From assembly GCA_028641055.1 (NCBI GenBank), contig CM054057.1, positions 397,094,541 through 397,158,540 of the forward strand: DNA of 64,000 nucleotides, read 5' to 3'. Shown in pieces: positions 44,795 to 56,770 of the stretch; the first letter of the stretch is position 1; every line of letters starts with the position of its first letter. Origin of the DNA: Alopecurus myosuroides. Taxonomy: Eukaryota > Streptophyta > Magnoliopsida > Poales > Poaceae. Made by a program: the position numbers and the translations under genes. The notes beneath the pieces are model-generated. The model was not told the origin of the DNA. It did not search any database and worked only from the letters and a program-made list of their open reading frames with translations.

Positions 44795-45078
44795 GTTTTC
44801 AAAGAAAAATCTGCAGGATCTCCGGATTCCTGGGGAGAATTGTACGACTTCTTGAAGTTCTGGCCCTGAGTCTGGTTTTGCCCGTAATGGGCTCCAGCAT
44901 TTTTTTTCCTTTGGCTGCTCCCGACAGCACCCTGATCTTGAGTGACAGCAGCTACGTGGTCAGACCCGTAGCGGATATCCGAATGTTCTTCCCTTCTCTT
45001 GTTGCGAAAGTCCTGGCGGTCGCGACACCGGAATCCGTCATGGTGCTTCCTCTTGGGCTCGAAGGAATCAAGCAGAGG

Positions 45079-46439
45079 CTAAGTAGGGTCACCGAGAGCA
45101 TACATATCTGCAATCTTGATTGTCTCGGCGAGGGTACTCGGCATCTCCCTCTGCAGTTTCTGCCACAACATGCTGCCATGTCGGCAACCTTGCGCGAACC
45201 AGGCAATGGCCTGTGACTCATTCACGCCCTCACATGTGCTCCTCAGAGTGCTCCACCGAGTAAGGTACTCGCGGTCAGTCTCCTCTTCTCTATGCCTAGA
45301 GCTGCTGCGGCCGGTTTGGCCTCTTGTAAGTGCTGGTGAAATTGCTGATGAAGGCTTCCGAGAAGTCAAGCCAGCAGTTGATACTGTCTTTCCGCAGATT
45401 ATTGAGCCAGATCCGGGCAGGGCCCTCCAGCATCTGGAGCACGTACCGAACAACCCATGTCTTGTTGCCACCTGCAACGTACACGACCGTCACATAATCA
45501 TTCAGCCAGTCCTCTGGCTTGGTGCTTCCATCATAGGTCTTGGTCCCTCTAGCCAGCTGAAACTTGGACACGGGTGGCTCCCCCATGATCCTGGGACCAA
45601 AACAGCTTGGCCCGGTTGGGCCTCTTGCTTCTATCTCCTCGGACCGATAGAGTTGGTATAGCTTGTACCTTGCATCACTTGGTTCCAGCATCCTTCCTCC
45701 CAACCGAGTTGCAAGATCTCTTGGGTCGGTGTACCCGGCTCGCTCCATTGCCGAGTACCCGTTGTTGTAGCGGTCCTGATACACTGGACCGGGTTGAGCA
45801 ACCGGGTTGGCCACTGCAGCAATCACCTGTGGCTGAACAACATGCTGAACAGGGTTAGCAACATGCTGCCGAGATGGGCCATCTTGGTTTCCTCCTTGCC
45901 CCTCTTGATGAACTCCGGCAGCCTGACGGCCAGCACCTGCAGCATTGTGTTTTTGGCCAGGCTGTCGCACTACAGCGTGCCTGCGATAGCTAGGTCATGC
46001 ACCTGCATCTGTTTGTTCTTCCCAGAATTCACACTCTGAGCCCTCTCACCGCCGGGAAGTGGCGATGAGGCCTGGTCCACGGATCTTGCCCCATGCGCGT
46101 GAACAACATGGGACGCACCGCCTCCCGGATTGGCCTGCCAGAAAGCCTTATTCTGCCTACCAGCTTCTAGAATGAGCTCATTGACCCGCTCCTATTGCCT
46201 AACACGGGCCTCGCCAGTCAGATTTGGCAACTCGGCAGCAACTGCCTCTGCAGCCCTAAGTGTTTTTCAGGAGAACTATATTTTGGCCTACCAGCAGTGT
46301 TTTGACTGGCAGCATTGCTAGCAGTTCTACCATCTCTAGCTAGCTCAGCACCTAAGTTGCGCCGAATAACCCCTATCTTGCTACGATTTCTAGATACAGG
46401 AGTAAAACCATGTGCTCTATTGTACTCATTTTGGTCCAA
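45079..46439 (-). pseudogene. Tat element gag, N-terminal and capsid parts
   Basis: The N-terminal piece is 46439-46218 (MDQNEYNRAHGFTPVSRNRSK). After frame changes the capsid-like part is 45970-45296 (FQLARGTKTYDGSTKPEDWL, MLEGPARIWLNNLRKDSI, FISNFTSTYKRP). It continues in another frame at 45477-45079 (REEETDREYLTRWSTLRST, SQAIAWFAQGCR). This LARGTKTYDGSTKPEDW..YV block is characteristic of Tat gag. The segment 45970-46217 has several stops. Non-functional. Confidence 0.8.
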
Positions 46440-46867
46440 GTTAAGCTCAAGCCTAACCTTCTCCAGCTTCTGGGCCCTACGAGCAGCCAGCTCGTCGACG
46501 ACTTCAGGCGCAGTGGGCGCGCCCTTCCGGAATCGATAACCGGGCCCATCATCATCACCTCCATGCTGCCCACAGTGCAGCCAGCCGGCTTCCCGCGGAC
46601 ATCGATAACAGCGGGAGGGTCCTCAGCGATGAGCACCACCTCGGGGTACTCGCAGATGACGGTGGTGGTGACGTACACCAAATGTGCGCCGAAGGGGAGG
46701 ACGGAGCCGCCTGCAGGCATGGGCCTGCCGCCGAAATCACCGGCGTTGTCGGTGACGAAGTCGAAGGAGCCGAATCTCTGGACAAGGCCACAAACCACGC
46801 GCTCCCCTAGCGGAGAAACATGCCCCGTTCGAATATGCACCCCAGCCAGCGCCGCTGCGGGCCCCAT
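46373..46867 (-). CDS. Leader ORF starting inside the Tat primer binding site
   Basis: 164 codons from the ATG at 46867 (MGPAAALAGVHIRTG) to 46373, overlapping the start of gag in another frame. The ATG lies within the primer-site sequence TGGCGCCCACAATGGGGC. The central part has a hydrophobic, beta-like run (LVYVTTTVICEYPEVVLIAEDPP). It may be the true gag N-terminus joined to the next frame by a lost shift, or an upstream ORF. I do not recognise a domain. Confidence 0.4.
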   Translation of the reverse strand: MGPAAALAGVHIRTGHVSPLGERVVCGLVQRFGSFDFVTDNAGDFGGRPMPAGGSVLPFGAHLVYVTTTVICEYPEVVLIAEDPPAVIDVRGKPAGCTVGSMEVMMMGPVIDSGRARPLRLKSSTSWLLVGPRSWRRLGLSLTWTKMSTIEHMVLLLYLEIVAR

Positions 46868-46878
46868 TGTGGGCGCCA
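46861..46878 (-). other. Tat element primer binding site
   Basis: Minus strand TGGCGCCCACAATGGGGC, two bases after the 5' LTR; of the TGGCGCC type usual in Tat and Athila elements. I do not assign the tRNA. Confidence 0.65.
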
Positions 46879-46880
46879 AC

Positions 46881-47775
46881 TGTCGTGTTGTGGAGAAGAC
46901 AGATGCCATAGGATGGCTAATGTTTGGGGCCGATGGACGCTGTATGTATTCGGGGATGGTTCGCACGTCGAGTAGACGCGCTCAGAAACACAGCAAACAC
47001 CACAATCTACCTAGGTTCGGGGCCCTCATGTGGAGGTAACACCCCTACTCCTGCCTATCTCTCTATATACAGCTCGACCGAGTACAGAAGTTACAAACAC
47101 TCAGGGTGTCTCTCTCTACCGAGTAGTCAGCTCCTGGCTCTCTCTACTGCTTTCTCTCTGTGTGCTACTATCTCTCGCAATAAATGCGCTCCAATCCAAC
47201 GTCCCTCGCGCAGGAGGGAGCTGGCCACCTTATATACTGGTGGCCAGCGAGTATTCTACACATAAAAGTACACGAGATGAAAGCACCACTGTGGAAACGA
47301 CGCATGCCTCCGTGTTCCCGCTGACGCCGTGCCGAAAGTCGCCGCGCCGCCCGGCTGACAGGTCTTGTCCACCCAGTCAGCCCCTTAGGGTAGGTCACTG
47401 ACATGTCCTGTCCCCATTGTCAGTGACAGGACTTGATAGATACCTACCCGTATTGTGCCCACATCTCAGCGCGGATAATCATGCTCCTAGTAAGTTGAAC
47501 CGCACGCCGGTACGGCCCCTGGATACACGAGATCTTCTCCAACAGCTCCATTGACTTTGTACCTGAGTAGGATAACTTCCCACTTACTCGGACCACCCGA
47601 GCTCTACCCGGTTGATCCAAAATGATGCCTGCCATCTTCTCTTGGCGTTCAAAATTTCTCTCCGAATAGCGCCTACCGGATAACGGGAACCCGGGTAGCC
47701 GCCTACTCGGCAAAATCGTAAATTGAGCATTGTTTATCACCAGCCTTACCCCTACTCGGGGGTATCCCCTCGACA
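46881..47775 (-). repeat. Tat element 5' LTR
   Basis: 895 bp, + strand TGTCGTGTTG ... CCCCTCGACA, so the termini form a TGTCG/CGACA inverted repeat. The minus strand TATATAA at 47236-47230 is the likely promoter TATA box. It matches 20850-21743 along its length. Confidence 0.9.
47230..47236 (-). promoter_or_regulatory. TATA box of the Tat 5' LTR
   Basis: Minus strand CCAGTATATAAGGTGG; retained at 21199-21205 in the 3' LTR. Confidence 0.6.
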
Positions 47776-49572
47776 AACAGGAACCCCTAGCCAAATACTT
47801 TTATCAATTTACAAGCCATATTGTAGATTGCTTCAATCCCTATCCCAATACCTTTTGTTGATCATGGATTTGTTTTCTAAAACCCTAAACCATATCACAT
47901 CCACTTCTTTTGTATATTGAGTGAAGTGATATTCCTTGACAACCCTTAACCACCAATGGCAAACCCCATGACCAAACACTTAGTTCATTTTCCAATCAAG
48001 TTGAATAACTTCTTATGCTTATTGTATGTATATCTTGTTGTATATGTTTGTTTGTTGGTGAATTGTTTGTTTATTATTATGTATTTGTATTGTTTAAATT
48101 GTACGGAGAGCAACATTCTAATTGTGAAGAGAGTACTTTTATATCAACTTCCACAAGGAAAGTGATGCTCATGTCCCATTTTTGTTTTACCTTGCATTAG
48201 TGTTTTCAGTAGTATGCATCATAGGTGATTTTATTTATTTTCCCAAGTATATGCTATGCTTAGAAATACCTAGTAGTGTGTAGCCAAGCTGAAACCTCTA
48301 CTAGATACTAGTTTAGCTATGCTAGAATATTATGACAACTATTGATGATACTTGTTGGGTTGTGATGTTTTGAAAATTGAAAATTAACAACCCAATGAAA
48401 CACCTGGGTGGATTGAACCTTGCTTGGATTATGTTGATTGGCTACTCACGACCATGTTCATGGTGGTTTAGCCATGAATATGGGGGTTATCACCTGAGAG
48501 TACACTTGTGGACTGCCACCCAGGATGAAAGAGATTTGTAAGTCTTCACTGTATAGTTAGCTTCCAGTGCAACCTTGAGGTAATATGGGATCTGCCAAGA
48601 TTAAGTAAGTTGTGGGGGTTCCTCCTGTTGTATTGACAGTGGATGGTAGAATTTTAGGAGGAACGAGTCAATACTAGTATGGTTGAATCCCTCTTCCCAA
48701 AGATCTTGTCTCATTCTTCCCTCGGGGAGGATGAGTCTCAAGGTGAAAGTGCACAACCTCTGTAGAGTTAAAATCTAAGACCTTAGCCGAGTCCCCGGTT
48801 ATGGGCCAGTTGAGAAGCTAGACAGAGTCGGTGCCGAAGGATCTCCTCATCTTTTCTGAATGAAATAAAATATGGTAGAAACCCTTTATATGGCACATGT
48901 TGGTTTATCCATGATGCCACAATCAAACTTCATGGTGGTTTAGCCATGATGACTTTACAAACTTCATAGTGGTTTAGCCATGATGATTTATCAAACTTCG
49001 TGGTGGTTTAGCCATGATGATTTGTCCAACTTTATGGTGGTTTAGCCATGAATGATTGCACAAATGTTTCATTTGTTTAAAATGATTTACAAATATCGGA
49101 CAAAACTGGCTTTATGCAAATAGCCCAGACTCCACCAACCAAATATCATGTAGCTATTTATTCCTCAAAATTGCCACCATACAAGTGTCACTTGCTAGTA
49201 CATTGTTTTTACCGACTTCCTCCCCATGTGGTGCTTGCAAATTCCAACGTGCAGATGAATATGAAGACGAGTGAGGATTTCATTTAGGATCTCGATTCTA
49301 TCGCCAACATGTTCTACATGTGGCGCATGAAGATGAAGAAGGCTCATTGTTGATTTATTTCCGTTGTGTTTACTTTGAAACTGTGTCATTGGGATAGTCC
49401 ATGTTGACTATGCCAATTGTAAGGCTATTTTATTTCTTATCCATTGGATCAACAATGTAGAATGATGCTATTGCAATGAATATTTCATTTTTTTCATGTG
49501 TATGCTATCAGAGATCCCGGGAATAGCAGGTTACACAGGTGTTCTACCTTTATCAAAATGTAGGACACTACA
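47776..49572 (+). repeat. Element X 5' LTR, right part
   Basis: Continues from 20849 after the Tat element; collinear with about 58605-60438. Ends GGACACTACA at 49572. Contains the 34-bp tandem repeat at 48899-49064. Short ORFs are not conserved as proteins. Confidence 0.85.
48899..49064 (+). repeat. 34-bp tandem repeat in X 5' LTR (about five units)
   Basis: Each unit contains TGGTGGTTTAGCCATGATGA and then an AACTTCA-like spacer. The motif TGGTTTAGCCATGA also occurs singly at about 48463. The other LTR has the same array at 59766-59930. Confidence 0.8.
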
Positions 49573-49575
49573 AAA

Positions 49576-49587
49576 TGGTATCAGAGC
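49576..49587 (+). other. Element X primer binding site
   Basis: TGGTATCAGAGC (initiator-Met type), three bases after the 5' LTR. Confidence 0.85.
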
Positions 49588-50984
49588 ATAGTGTTGCCTG
49601 TAGAATAGTGACCCTAAATTTGGAGTAGAACTAGGAAAAAGACCCTAGGATTGAAAATCTACTTTCTTGAAACCTATAGAAACAGAACATCACATTTTAC
49701 TCTTTCTCATATCCCCTCATCTAGTATTCACCTTCAAAATATTCTTCTCTTGTTATGGATAACCTACCTCTTGTTTTCCATCAAGACATGGTTGGTGAAA
49801 AATCATGGAGCGAAAGGAATAGTTTTCACATGACCTTTTGGTTTCAACATGAAGATATACACTCAAGAAAATTAAAGAACTTGGAGATATACCCAGACTT
49901 CATAACAATCATGAACACCTCAAGACAGCGAGAGAAAAAATTAAAAAAAAACTCAAAAAGATATAGATGCGACCACCAATCTAATTACATTGTTAGAACA
50001 ACGTTAACGTGTTAGTGTATTGATCATACAATTGTGTGTGTTATGACAATACTAGGTTGTTTGTTGAACCTTGGTGATTGGAGTGATGATTGTTTGCTAT
50101 ATGCTTGCTTAGATGTTGTTTGTCTAATGAATTGCCTTCCTCTACTTTGTTTGGGTAGGAACCTTCTTTAGTTTCTTTCTAAATCTCTACTCATCCATAC
50201 TAAACCAAACCAAACCAAACCAAACCAAACCAAACCCAACAACATACTCCTTTACAAACCATAGTGAGTTTCTAAGTTGGAGTGCAACAACTGACTTGAT
50301 ACCCAAGAGAACTTTTTGAGACAACCATTCAATTGAGGAATACCAAATATCTCAGGATTCTGTTCTTATGTGGGAAGAAACAATCACATCCATGATCAAG
50401 CCACCCCATCCTAAGGAGTTGCTAGTCCATCAACAAGGGATAATAGACATGTGGAGTAAGAGTCACATAAACTAAGACATCATAGAAAGCTACCTACACT
50501 AAGAGAAGGACATATGAAGAAGATGCAACTGTTCAACTGGAGGTGCAAAGAGTTTACGCAACCCCACTAGTTGTAGAAACGATAGTTTAGTTCACGTTTG
50601 CCTTACAGGTGGGAAACTATCTGTTAGACAAGTGAGGTGACCTAGTGTTATCATACGAGATTCCCCAGACCAAATACGAGGTAATGATTTGGGTGCGACG
50701 TGGAGTAGCTACCATGACGACTACTCATTTCATTCGCTTTGTATGAGGGAATGATAAATCTAGAGTGACATACCTTTTAGAGAGGCGACAATGTTAGGTC
50801 TGAACCATAGGAAGGTAGAATATAATAATATCCCTATGTTACGGAAGTGTTGCTGAAACGATTAAACTTCGGAGAGGACAAAGCCAATCTTGGAGGAATC
50901 ATGCAATGGAAGATATTGTCTACCATGAGAGTTTCGTTAGAAATAGCATGGTGTTTGCATTTAAGGGATACAACAACATGATGA
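49588..50984 (+). other. Unassigned interior of element X
   Basis: Gag should lie here, but I find no recognisable gag, protease or reverse transcriptase motif. The longest open stretch (49755-50015, 86 codons) looks like nothing I know. A short (CCAAA)n run lies at 50202-50238. Confidence 0.5.
50202..50238 (+). repeat. Pentanucleotide microsatellite (CCAAA)n
   Basis: About seven units of AAACC/CCAAA in the X interior, slightly imperfect at the end. Not the plant telomere repeat (TTTAGGG). Confidence 0.85.
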
Positions 50985-51560
50985 AAGATCACCAAGGAAA
51001 TGGGAACAAATTGGTATGGACTTTATCACTGGATTACCTCGAATGAAATCAGGGTATGATTCTAATTGGAAGTGGTTGATCATCTGACAAGGATAGCATA
51101 CTTTATACCAGTAAAGACCACTTACAGCAATGCTAAGTTGGCTGATATATGCATTAAAAAGATTGTCTATCTTCATGGTGTTCCAAAGAGTATTGTGTCT
51201 GATAGGGGTACCCAGTTTACCTCACACTTCTGGAAGCAACTGCATGAATCATTAGGAACCAGACTGGAGTTCAGCACATCATTTCATGCTCAAAAGATGT
51301 CCATACTGAGAGAGTGAATCAAATTTTAGATGATATGCTGAGAGCATGTGTCTTAGACTATGGATCTAGTTCGGATGACAACTTATGATATGCAGAATTT
51401 CTCCTAGAACAAAAGTTATCAAGCTATTATTGAGATGGCACCATTTGAAGCTTTGTATGAGAAGAAAATGCACCACACCTTTGCTGTGGAGTGGCCTAGG
51501 AGAAAAAAAAATTCTTTGGTCCTGACATCATCCAAGAAGCAGAAGAGAAGGTTATACTGA
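50985..51560 (+). pseudogene. Element X integrase core (chromovirus type)
   Basis: GNKLVWT in one frame and IGMDFITGLPRMKSGYDS in another cover the first Asp at about 51010. The frame at 51066-51317 has VVDHLTRIAYFIPVKTTY and VSDRGTQFTSHFWKQLHE (second Asp). The Glu region (family form HPQTDGQTERVNQ) is shattered near 51290. Pieces of the C-terminal half (MAPFEALYEKKMHHTF) follow at about 51430. The wording is that of chromovirus integrases. There are at least three frame changes or stops. No chromodomain is visible before the 3' LTR. Confidence 0.8.
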
Positions 51561-52000
51561 CCAAGGACTCCTGAGTGACCCCTCAGTGTCAAAGGTAATT
51601 CAACAGACTTATGTTGATCTGAAACTCTAATTCAAGGGAAAGTTCTACGCAAACCATCTTGAGTAAAACCACACTCCAAGCTATGTGAATAGACACATCC
51701 TATTGGAAGTGAATTTGGACACATAGAACCCTAAAGGTTATATACCTGGAATCAAGACCACAAATACCTACCAGGAGTGGATACATGATATACAATAAAA
51801 TTATGGATGTTGTCGTGTCACTCAACTGCTGAAGAGATAGTAGACACATCAGCATGATGGACAAGAGTTTTAGACTACCCACAAAAGTTTCTTATAAGTG
51901 TGGTAGCCACCTATTTGTTTTAGAACCCATCTACCCAAACCTACATTTGTTTCTCTCCTTCCCAAATCTCGGGACGAGATTTCTTTTAAGGGTGGTAGTC
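51561..52000 (+). other. End of X interior with polypurine tract
   Basis: Decayed post-integrase sequence without ORFs, then CGGGACGAGATTTCTTTTAA and AGGGTGGTAG (about 51970-51998), the purine tract usual before the 3' LTR in such elements. Confidence 0.6.
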
Positions 52001-52455
52001 TTTAACATCCCTGATTTTTGAGAAAGTTGAAAAAATCACAAAAAATTGAAACTTTTGTTTTCTTGTTATAACAAACCACCAAACCAAATATAAATCCACC
52101 CACAAACCAATAATATTTGTTTTCCAAAGTTTTTGGAAATTGAATGTACTAAATTGCCTCCAACTCTATAAGCCCTAGACCTCTTTCAAAACATGTTTTC
52201 CATAATCAAAGATATTGTTTCCTTTTAACAGATTCTCATCCCATAGAAGGATTTCATGTCTACAATTACTTGAAGAATGTTTTCACTAAATCCCAAACAT
52301 GTTTTCATCTTCAATTAAATATTTTATTTAACCCAAAGATTATTTTTCTAAATTCAAAATAATTTGGCAACTTATTCTTATAAAAAATGACACTCAATGG
52401 TTTTAATTGGGCACAAATCAATTATTAGATTTTATAAGCTCAAAACTTGACTTAT
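52001..52455 (+). repeat. Element X 3' LTR, left part
   Basis: TTTAACATCCCTG: the first two bases TG are now TT. Collinear with 18558-19005. Ends with CTTAT, the left TSD of solo LTR Z. Confidence 0.85.
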
Positions 52456-55400
52456 TGTAACACCTGGGGTGTTACCTGTTTGTTTTTGCTTGCATCACAT
52501 GCATCATATTGCATTGCACCATGTTTGCATCACAACAATTCAAAACAATTTAAAATTTCACACATGTCAAAAATTTCCAATTTAACAATTGCAAACTACA
52601 ACAACTCACTTGTTTTCCATAATTTGCAGTTGTTTTAATCAAATTGCTTGTTAATAACAATCTCCCTTTTGTTAAAAAAAAACCCTAATGGTAAAATTCA
52701 AATAACCACATCCAAATCAAATCAATCCTATTTCAATATGGGTTTAAATAGTAAAAATTTGGCAAACAAATTGAATCAAATAATGTTTGTGATTGCTTGA
52801 ATTTGTTAAATAAAACTTTGCTTATTTCCAAAAATTCCCAAAAATCAAACCTTAATTGGAATTCAACTAACACATTAAAAATCAAATTAATATTCTAATT
52901 TTGAAGTTAATGTTAACATTACTTTTTATTTGCTGTTTTGCAAATTAACAACATTTATTTCTAAAATAAAAAGAAAAACCCTATTTTCTTTTCTATCTCT
53001 CTCTCTCCTTTCTCATCCTTTACAAAAAAATGTTCATGAGGAAAAAAAAATAGAAAGGGAGAGGTGAGCCAGGAGACAGCCCAGTTCTTTTTCCTCAGCC
53101 CACTTCCACCTTTTGGCCCATACCCCTTCGTCCATCTTGTCGTCTTCCTCAGCGTGAGGTCACCTCCGTACGATCCCCTCCCCCACCGTAGATGATCTTC
53201 TCCCCCCTCCCGATTGCTGCCAACCGAGCTCGAGCTCCCCCCTTAAAACCACCCACCACCCTAGCCTAGCCTAACCCTAGCCCCTCCTCCCAGCTAGCGC
53301 CGCCGTTTCCCTCTCTTCCCCCCCAAGTTCCTTCTGTTCCTGAACCTGCAACCACCTCCACCGCCGCCGTCAGACATCGCCGCCCGCCGTCGACCTGGCC
53401 ACCTCCGGGGCCAACCGTGGCCGGGAATGGAACCCCGGGGGCCCGGCCTCCCTCCTCGTCGCCTCCACCGGGCCGGAGAGGCCTCGGAACCCCTCTCCCG
53501 CGCCGTCGACGGTGCCATCGAGCACCACCGCCTGCTGCGGCTTCCGTGTCGGCCAACCAAGGTGAGCAGCTACCCTTCATCCTTCCCTCTCCCTTCCGCT
53601 CCTGCACGTATCGGCACGCACGAACCACGCCCACCTAGCTGCTGCGCCCCCCCTTGACCTCCAGGATGTACGAGCCCAGCAGCATCCATGGAGAGATCGC
53701 TGTCGCTCGGTTTCTGAAAAGAAACCTGACGAAGTGTTCGGCTGGTGTTCGAAATTCAGTAAACACCGAACACCACACCTCACCTACGTTGCGCTACGAA
53801 GCCAGACACCAACAGACGAGTACCCCAGTGGCCGCGCGCCCGATTCTCTCCCAGGCCGACGCGGGTTCGAACCCCAGTTGGAGCACAATGCTCCAACTTT
53901 TTGCGAAATTTTCCGCACTGGGCGGGGCCCATCTGTCACTCTCCCTGAAAGGCCGTCTCAGCACGCAACCGCGCCAGTCAGCGCCGCGTGGCCCTCGGGC
54001 CCGCGCGTCAGCGGCAGCGGCTGGGGTCACTCCCGGTGAGAAACGACCCCAGATCCAGATCTGGATCTGGCGGTTCGCACCTAGGCCCCTGGCCTTCCTT
54101 TTTTTTACACCGGAGCCCCTCTCTGCTGTTTTACCCTCACAACCACGTCCCTGGTCTTTTGCAAATAAAACCTAAAAATTCAAATGCTCATAATTTTCAA
54201 ACCACAAATCCAAATAACACAAATTTTATATGTATCCCAATCAAAATTCCATGAACTTTTCAAATATAACATTTGTTTTCTGTTTTGCACATTTCAAATT
54301 GTTCCAAATTTCAAATTCAAACAATTCTTTTCCAATTTGGTTAATTCTATAATTAATTCATACTTAATTCAAATAAAACAAATAAAATATGTTTTTCAGT
54401 CCAAATTCAATGTACTTTCTGTTTATCAACTTTGTTTTGCAAATTGGGCAATTAAAATTAATGTTATTTAATAATCCTTAAAAAATAATGAATTAAATGG
54501 CATAATTAATAACTTCCATATGGTTGCTCCAAATTAAATACTCAAAACATGTTTTTCATCCAAAATCAAATGCCACACTTGAATATCAACTTTGTTTTCT
54601 GGTTTGCAACATCTAAATTGAATAATTGTTTCACCTCTTATTTAATGCAATTTAAATTGCCAAAATTCATAACTAATTCATTTCAATTCCAAATCAAACA
54701 AATAAAATATGTTTTCCAATCAGTTTCATGTCCTTAACATGTTCATGCCATCCATATCTCTGTTTGCATCTTATCTTGTGCATTTTAGATCTTGTTATGC
54801 ATGTTCACCTATATGACAACATATGGAATGTGTGGGCTAATTAATTCCAGCTGTTGCCCCTTCCATTTAAATTTCCTAACTCATCTACTTTATTGTTTTC
54901 CATGCTAAACAACATTTAACTTGATGGTTAGCTAAACAACTTGAACCAATTCCTATTTCTCCGGACTCCGGTTCCGATTAAATTGCTTAATTTGTTTTCC
55001 CTGTTGCATCTGACCATGTCATGCATATAAAATAGGATCATGCTGGATCTTTTGCCGTAGTAGTAATTGTTGCATCCGGTGTTTGTTCGAGGTTCGTTGC
55101 TTCTTCGCGGATAGGACGTTGAGGTGATGTGAGCAACGACAAGTTTTGCTACCTTGCGGGATCTCAGGCAAGTATACTCACTTGCTGCCAAATGGCTGCC
55201 TTTCATCACCTGTTACCGATGCTTTCCGTTGTTCTTATTCTAGCTTGTTGATTCGATGATTGTGTCTCGATCCTATTATATTGTTTACCTTGCAGCCATG
55301 ATATAGCCTTTTCCTTCCACTTCCTATTAACTGTTGTTTGTTTACCCTGTTGGCCCTCGTGTCGTAGTTGCATGCTTAGGTTTGTTTGTGCTCGAGTCTT

Positions 55401-56765
55401 GCTGTCCTTTTACTTATCACCTGTTTAGTTGATAGTTGGGTTTCAATTCAATCAACAACTTGTTAATGTTTTGGGTAATAATAATTTGATGTTAAGGCAC
55501 CGGCAGGAGGCCCGGGTTAGGGTTTTGAAGCCTGCTAGTGTCGAACTTAATTAGGAAAAGAGTCTTGTCTACTGATCCATGATGAGCGTGCTCACCGCAT
55601 CCGGGTGGTAGTATGGGACCCCCCTCGACTTAGACCTGATCCGCAGCTTGTCCGAAGAGCCACACTTAGTTCGGGTGTTCCATTTGCTCCTTTGCATAAT
55701 GGGTTGGCCCCCCTTGGTTACTGATGATCATGATGGTGATGTTGCATATAGGGCGAGGCCTGTAGTGCCGGGGTGTTGTGTCCTGCGGGAGTTTTGCACA
55801 CCTGCGCTGAGTATTCGGCTGCGTGGCTAGGACCTTATAGCTCCGTGGCTCCTAGGATGGGTTGTAGAGATGGTTTGGGTCGTGTCAAGCCAACCTGAGT
55901 TTTAGTTGGTGGCTTGAGTGTGTACGGGTACTGGAGCACACCCTGCAGGGATAAATCTTCTCGAGAAGCCGTGTTTTCCGCGGTTATGGATTACTTGGTG
56001 AAAGTACTGGCTAACAAGTACTCAGACAACTTACACCTAATGATAATAACTTGACTAGTAATAGTCTTATTGACACAATAACTTGACCCATCATTAATCC
56101 AACAGTGTGAGTTATCCTTGGGTTGCTTCCTTAGTAGGGGGTAACATTGGATGGGTTTGTTTGGAGTTAGTTGTAGTTGGTTTCGATACGCTATCTTATC
56201 CCCCTCTTTTAGCCGGAAGTTGTATCGAGTCTCTGTAGTTGGTTAGTGCAGCCCGCTGCCGCTTATTTGCAATAATCCCTTCCTTTCCGTTGATCCCAAA
56301 GTATTTGTATCTTGTGATGACTGGCTACGCCGGTATCTTGTGAGTATGGGTTTATCCACTTGCCAGTACTTAACCGTACTGACCCACGAATTCTTTTTCG
56401 TGGCTGCATATTCAACATTGCAGTCAACAGGTTTGAAGTCTGACGACGTTAGCTTGGGAATCCCTCCGGCTTGGCCTGGGCAGGGATTGGACGCTCTCGG
56501 TTATCTTCAGGACTCTTAGTCCAATTTGTATCTTGTCCGTAGACGGACGATATGTTGTTTCTTCCGCTGTTATTTGGATCTTTGTATTGTATCAGTTGTA
56601 TCCCTGACTCGTTTGAGTCATCTTGTAAATCTCTTTTCTGTTGTTGTTGTGGATTATTCGTGAACTATTGTAATGTTATCACAAGTGGCAACCTGGAATC
56701 GGTTATTATGTGGATTTTGGCGGGAATGCTGAAATCTGCATAGTGCCCGATCTCGGGGCGTCACA
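52456..56765 (+). mobile_element. Solo LTR 'Z' of a long-LTR gypsy element
   Basis: 4310 bp, TGTAACACCTGGGG ... GGGGCGTCACA, flanked by perfect TSD CTTAT (52451-52455; 56766-56770). The uninterrupted X LTR at 18990-19015 shows the empty site. No primer site, polypurine tract or pol sequence is inside, so it is one LTR left after recombination between two LTRs. A GC-rich block (53090-54110) contains a GGTGAGC donor-like site (53561). ORFs there (for example 53266-53634 minus) are Gly/Arg-rich composition artefacts. The plan resembles X and Y but the sequence is a different family. Confidence 0.85.
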
Positions 56766-56770
56766 CTTAT

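Larger units (their letters stand above)
20850..47775 (-). mobile_element. Tat-lineage gypsy element with spliced antisense gene; carries a nested copia
   Basis: LTRs 20850-21743 (3') and 46881-47775 (5'), about 895 bp each, inserted in the X 5' LTR. TSD AATAG (20845-20849) versus AACAG (47776-47780), one mismatch. The empty site is visible in the X 3' LTR near 58605. In element sense: primer site, gag (46439-about 44300), protease, reverse transcriptase, RNase H plus a second RNase H, integrase (to about 40200), then an opposing multi-exon gene on the + strand (34392-39578), polypurine tract, 3' LTR. Own length without the copia is about 15.0 kb. The second RNase H and the antisense ORF are hallmarks of the Tat lineage. 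Confidence 0.9.

Noticed and set aside
44279..44869. 196-codon + strand ORF opposite Tat gag
   Set aside because: Val-rich shadow of the Asn-rich gag stretch on the minus strand.
48899..49064. Regular repeats considered as a CRISPR array
   Set aside because: Directly tandem, no unique spacers, in a plant retrotransposon LTR.
50202..50238. (CCAAA)n run considered as interstitial telomere
   Set aside because: Plant telomere repeat is TTTAGGG; this is a simple pentanucleotide.
53266..53634. Minus-strand 122-codon Gly/Arg-rich ORF in solo LTR Z
   Set aside because: Overlapped by open frames on both strands in a GC-rich block; no domain, no ATG context, inside an LTR.
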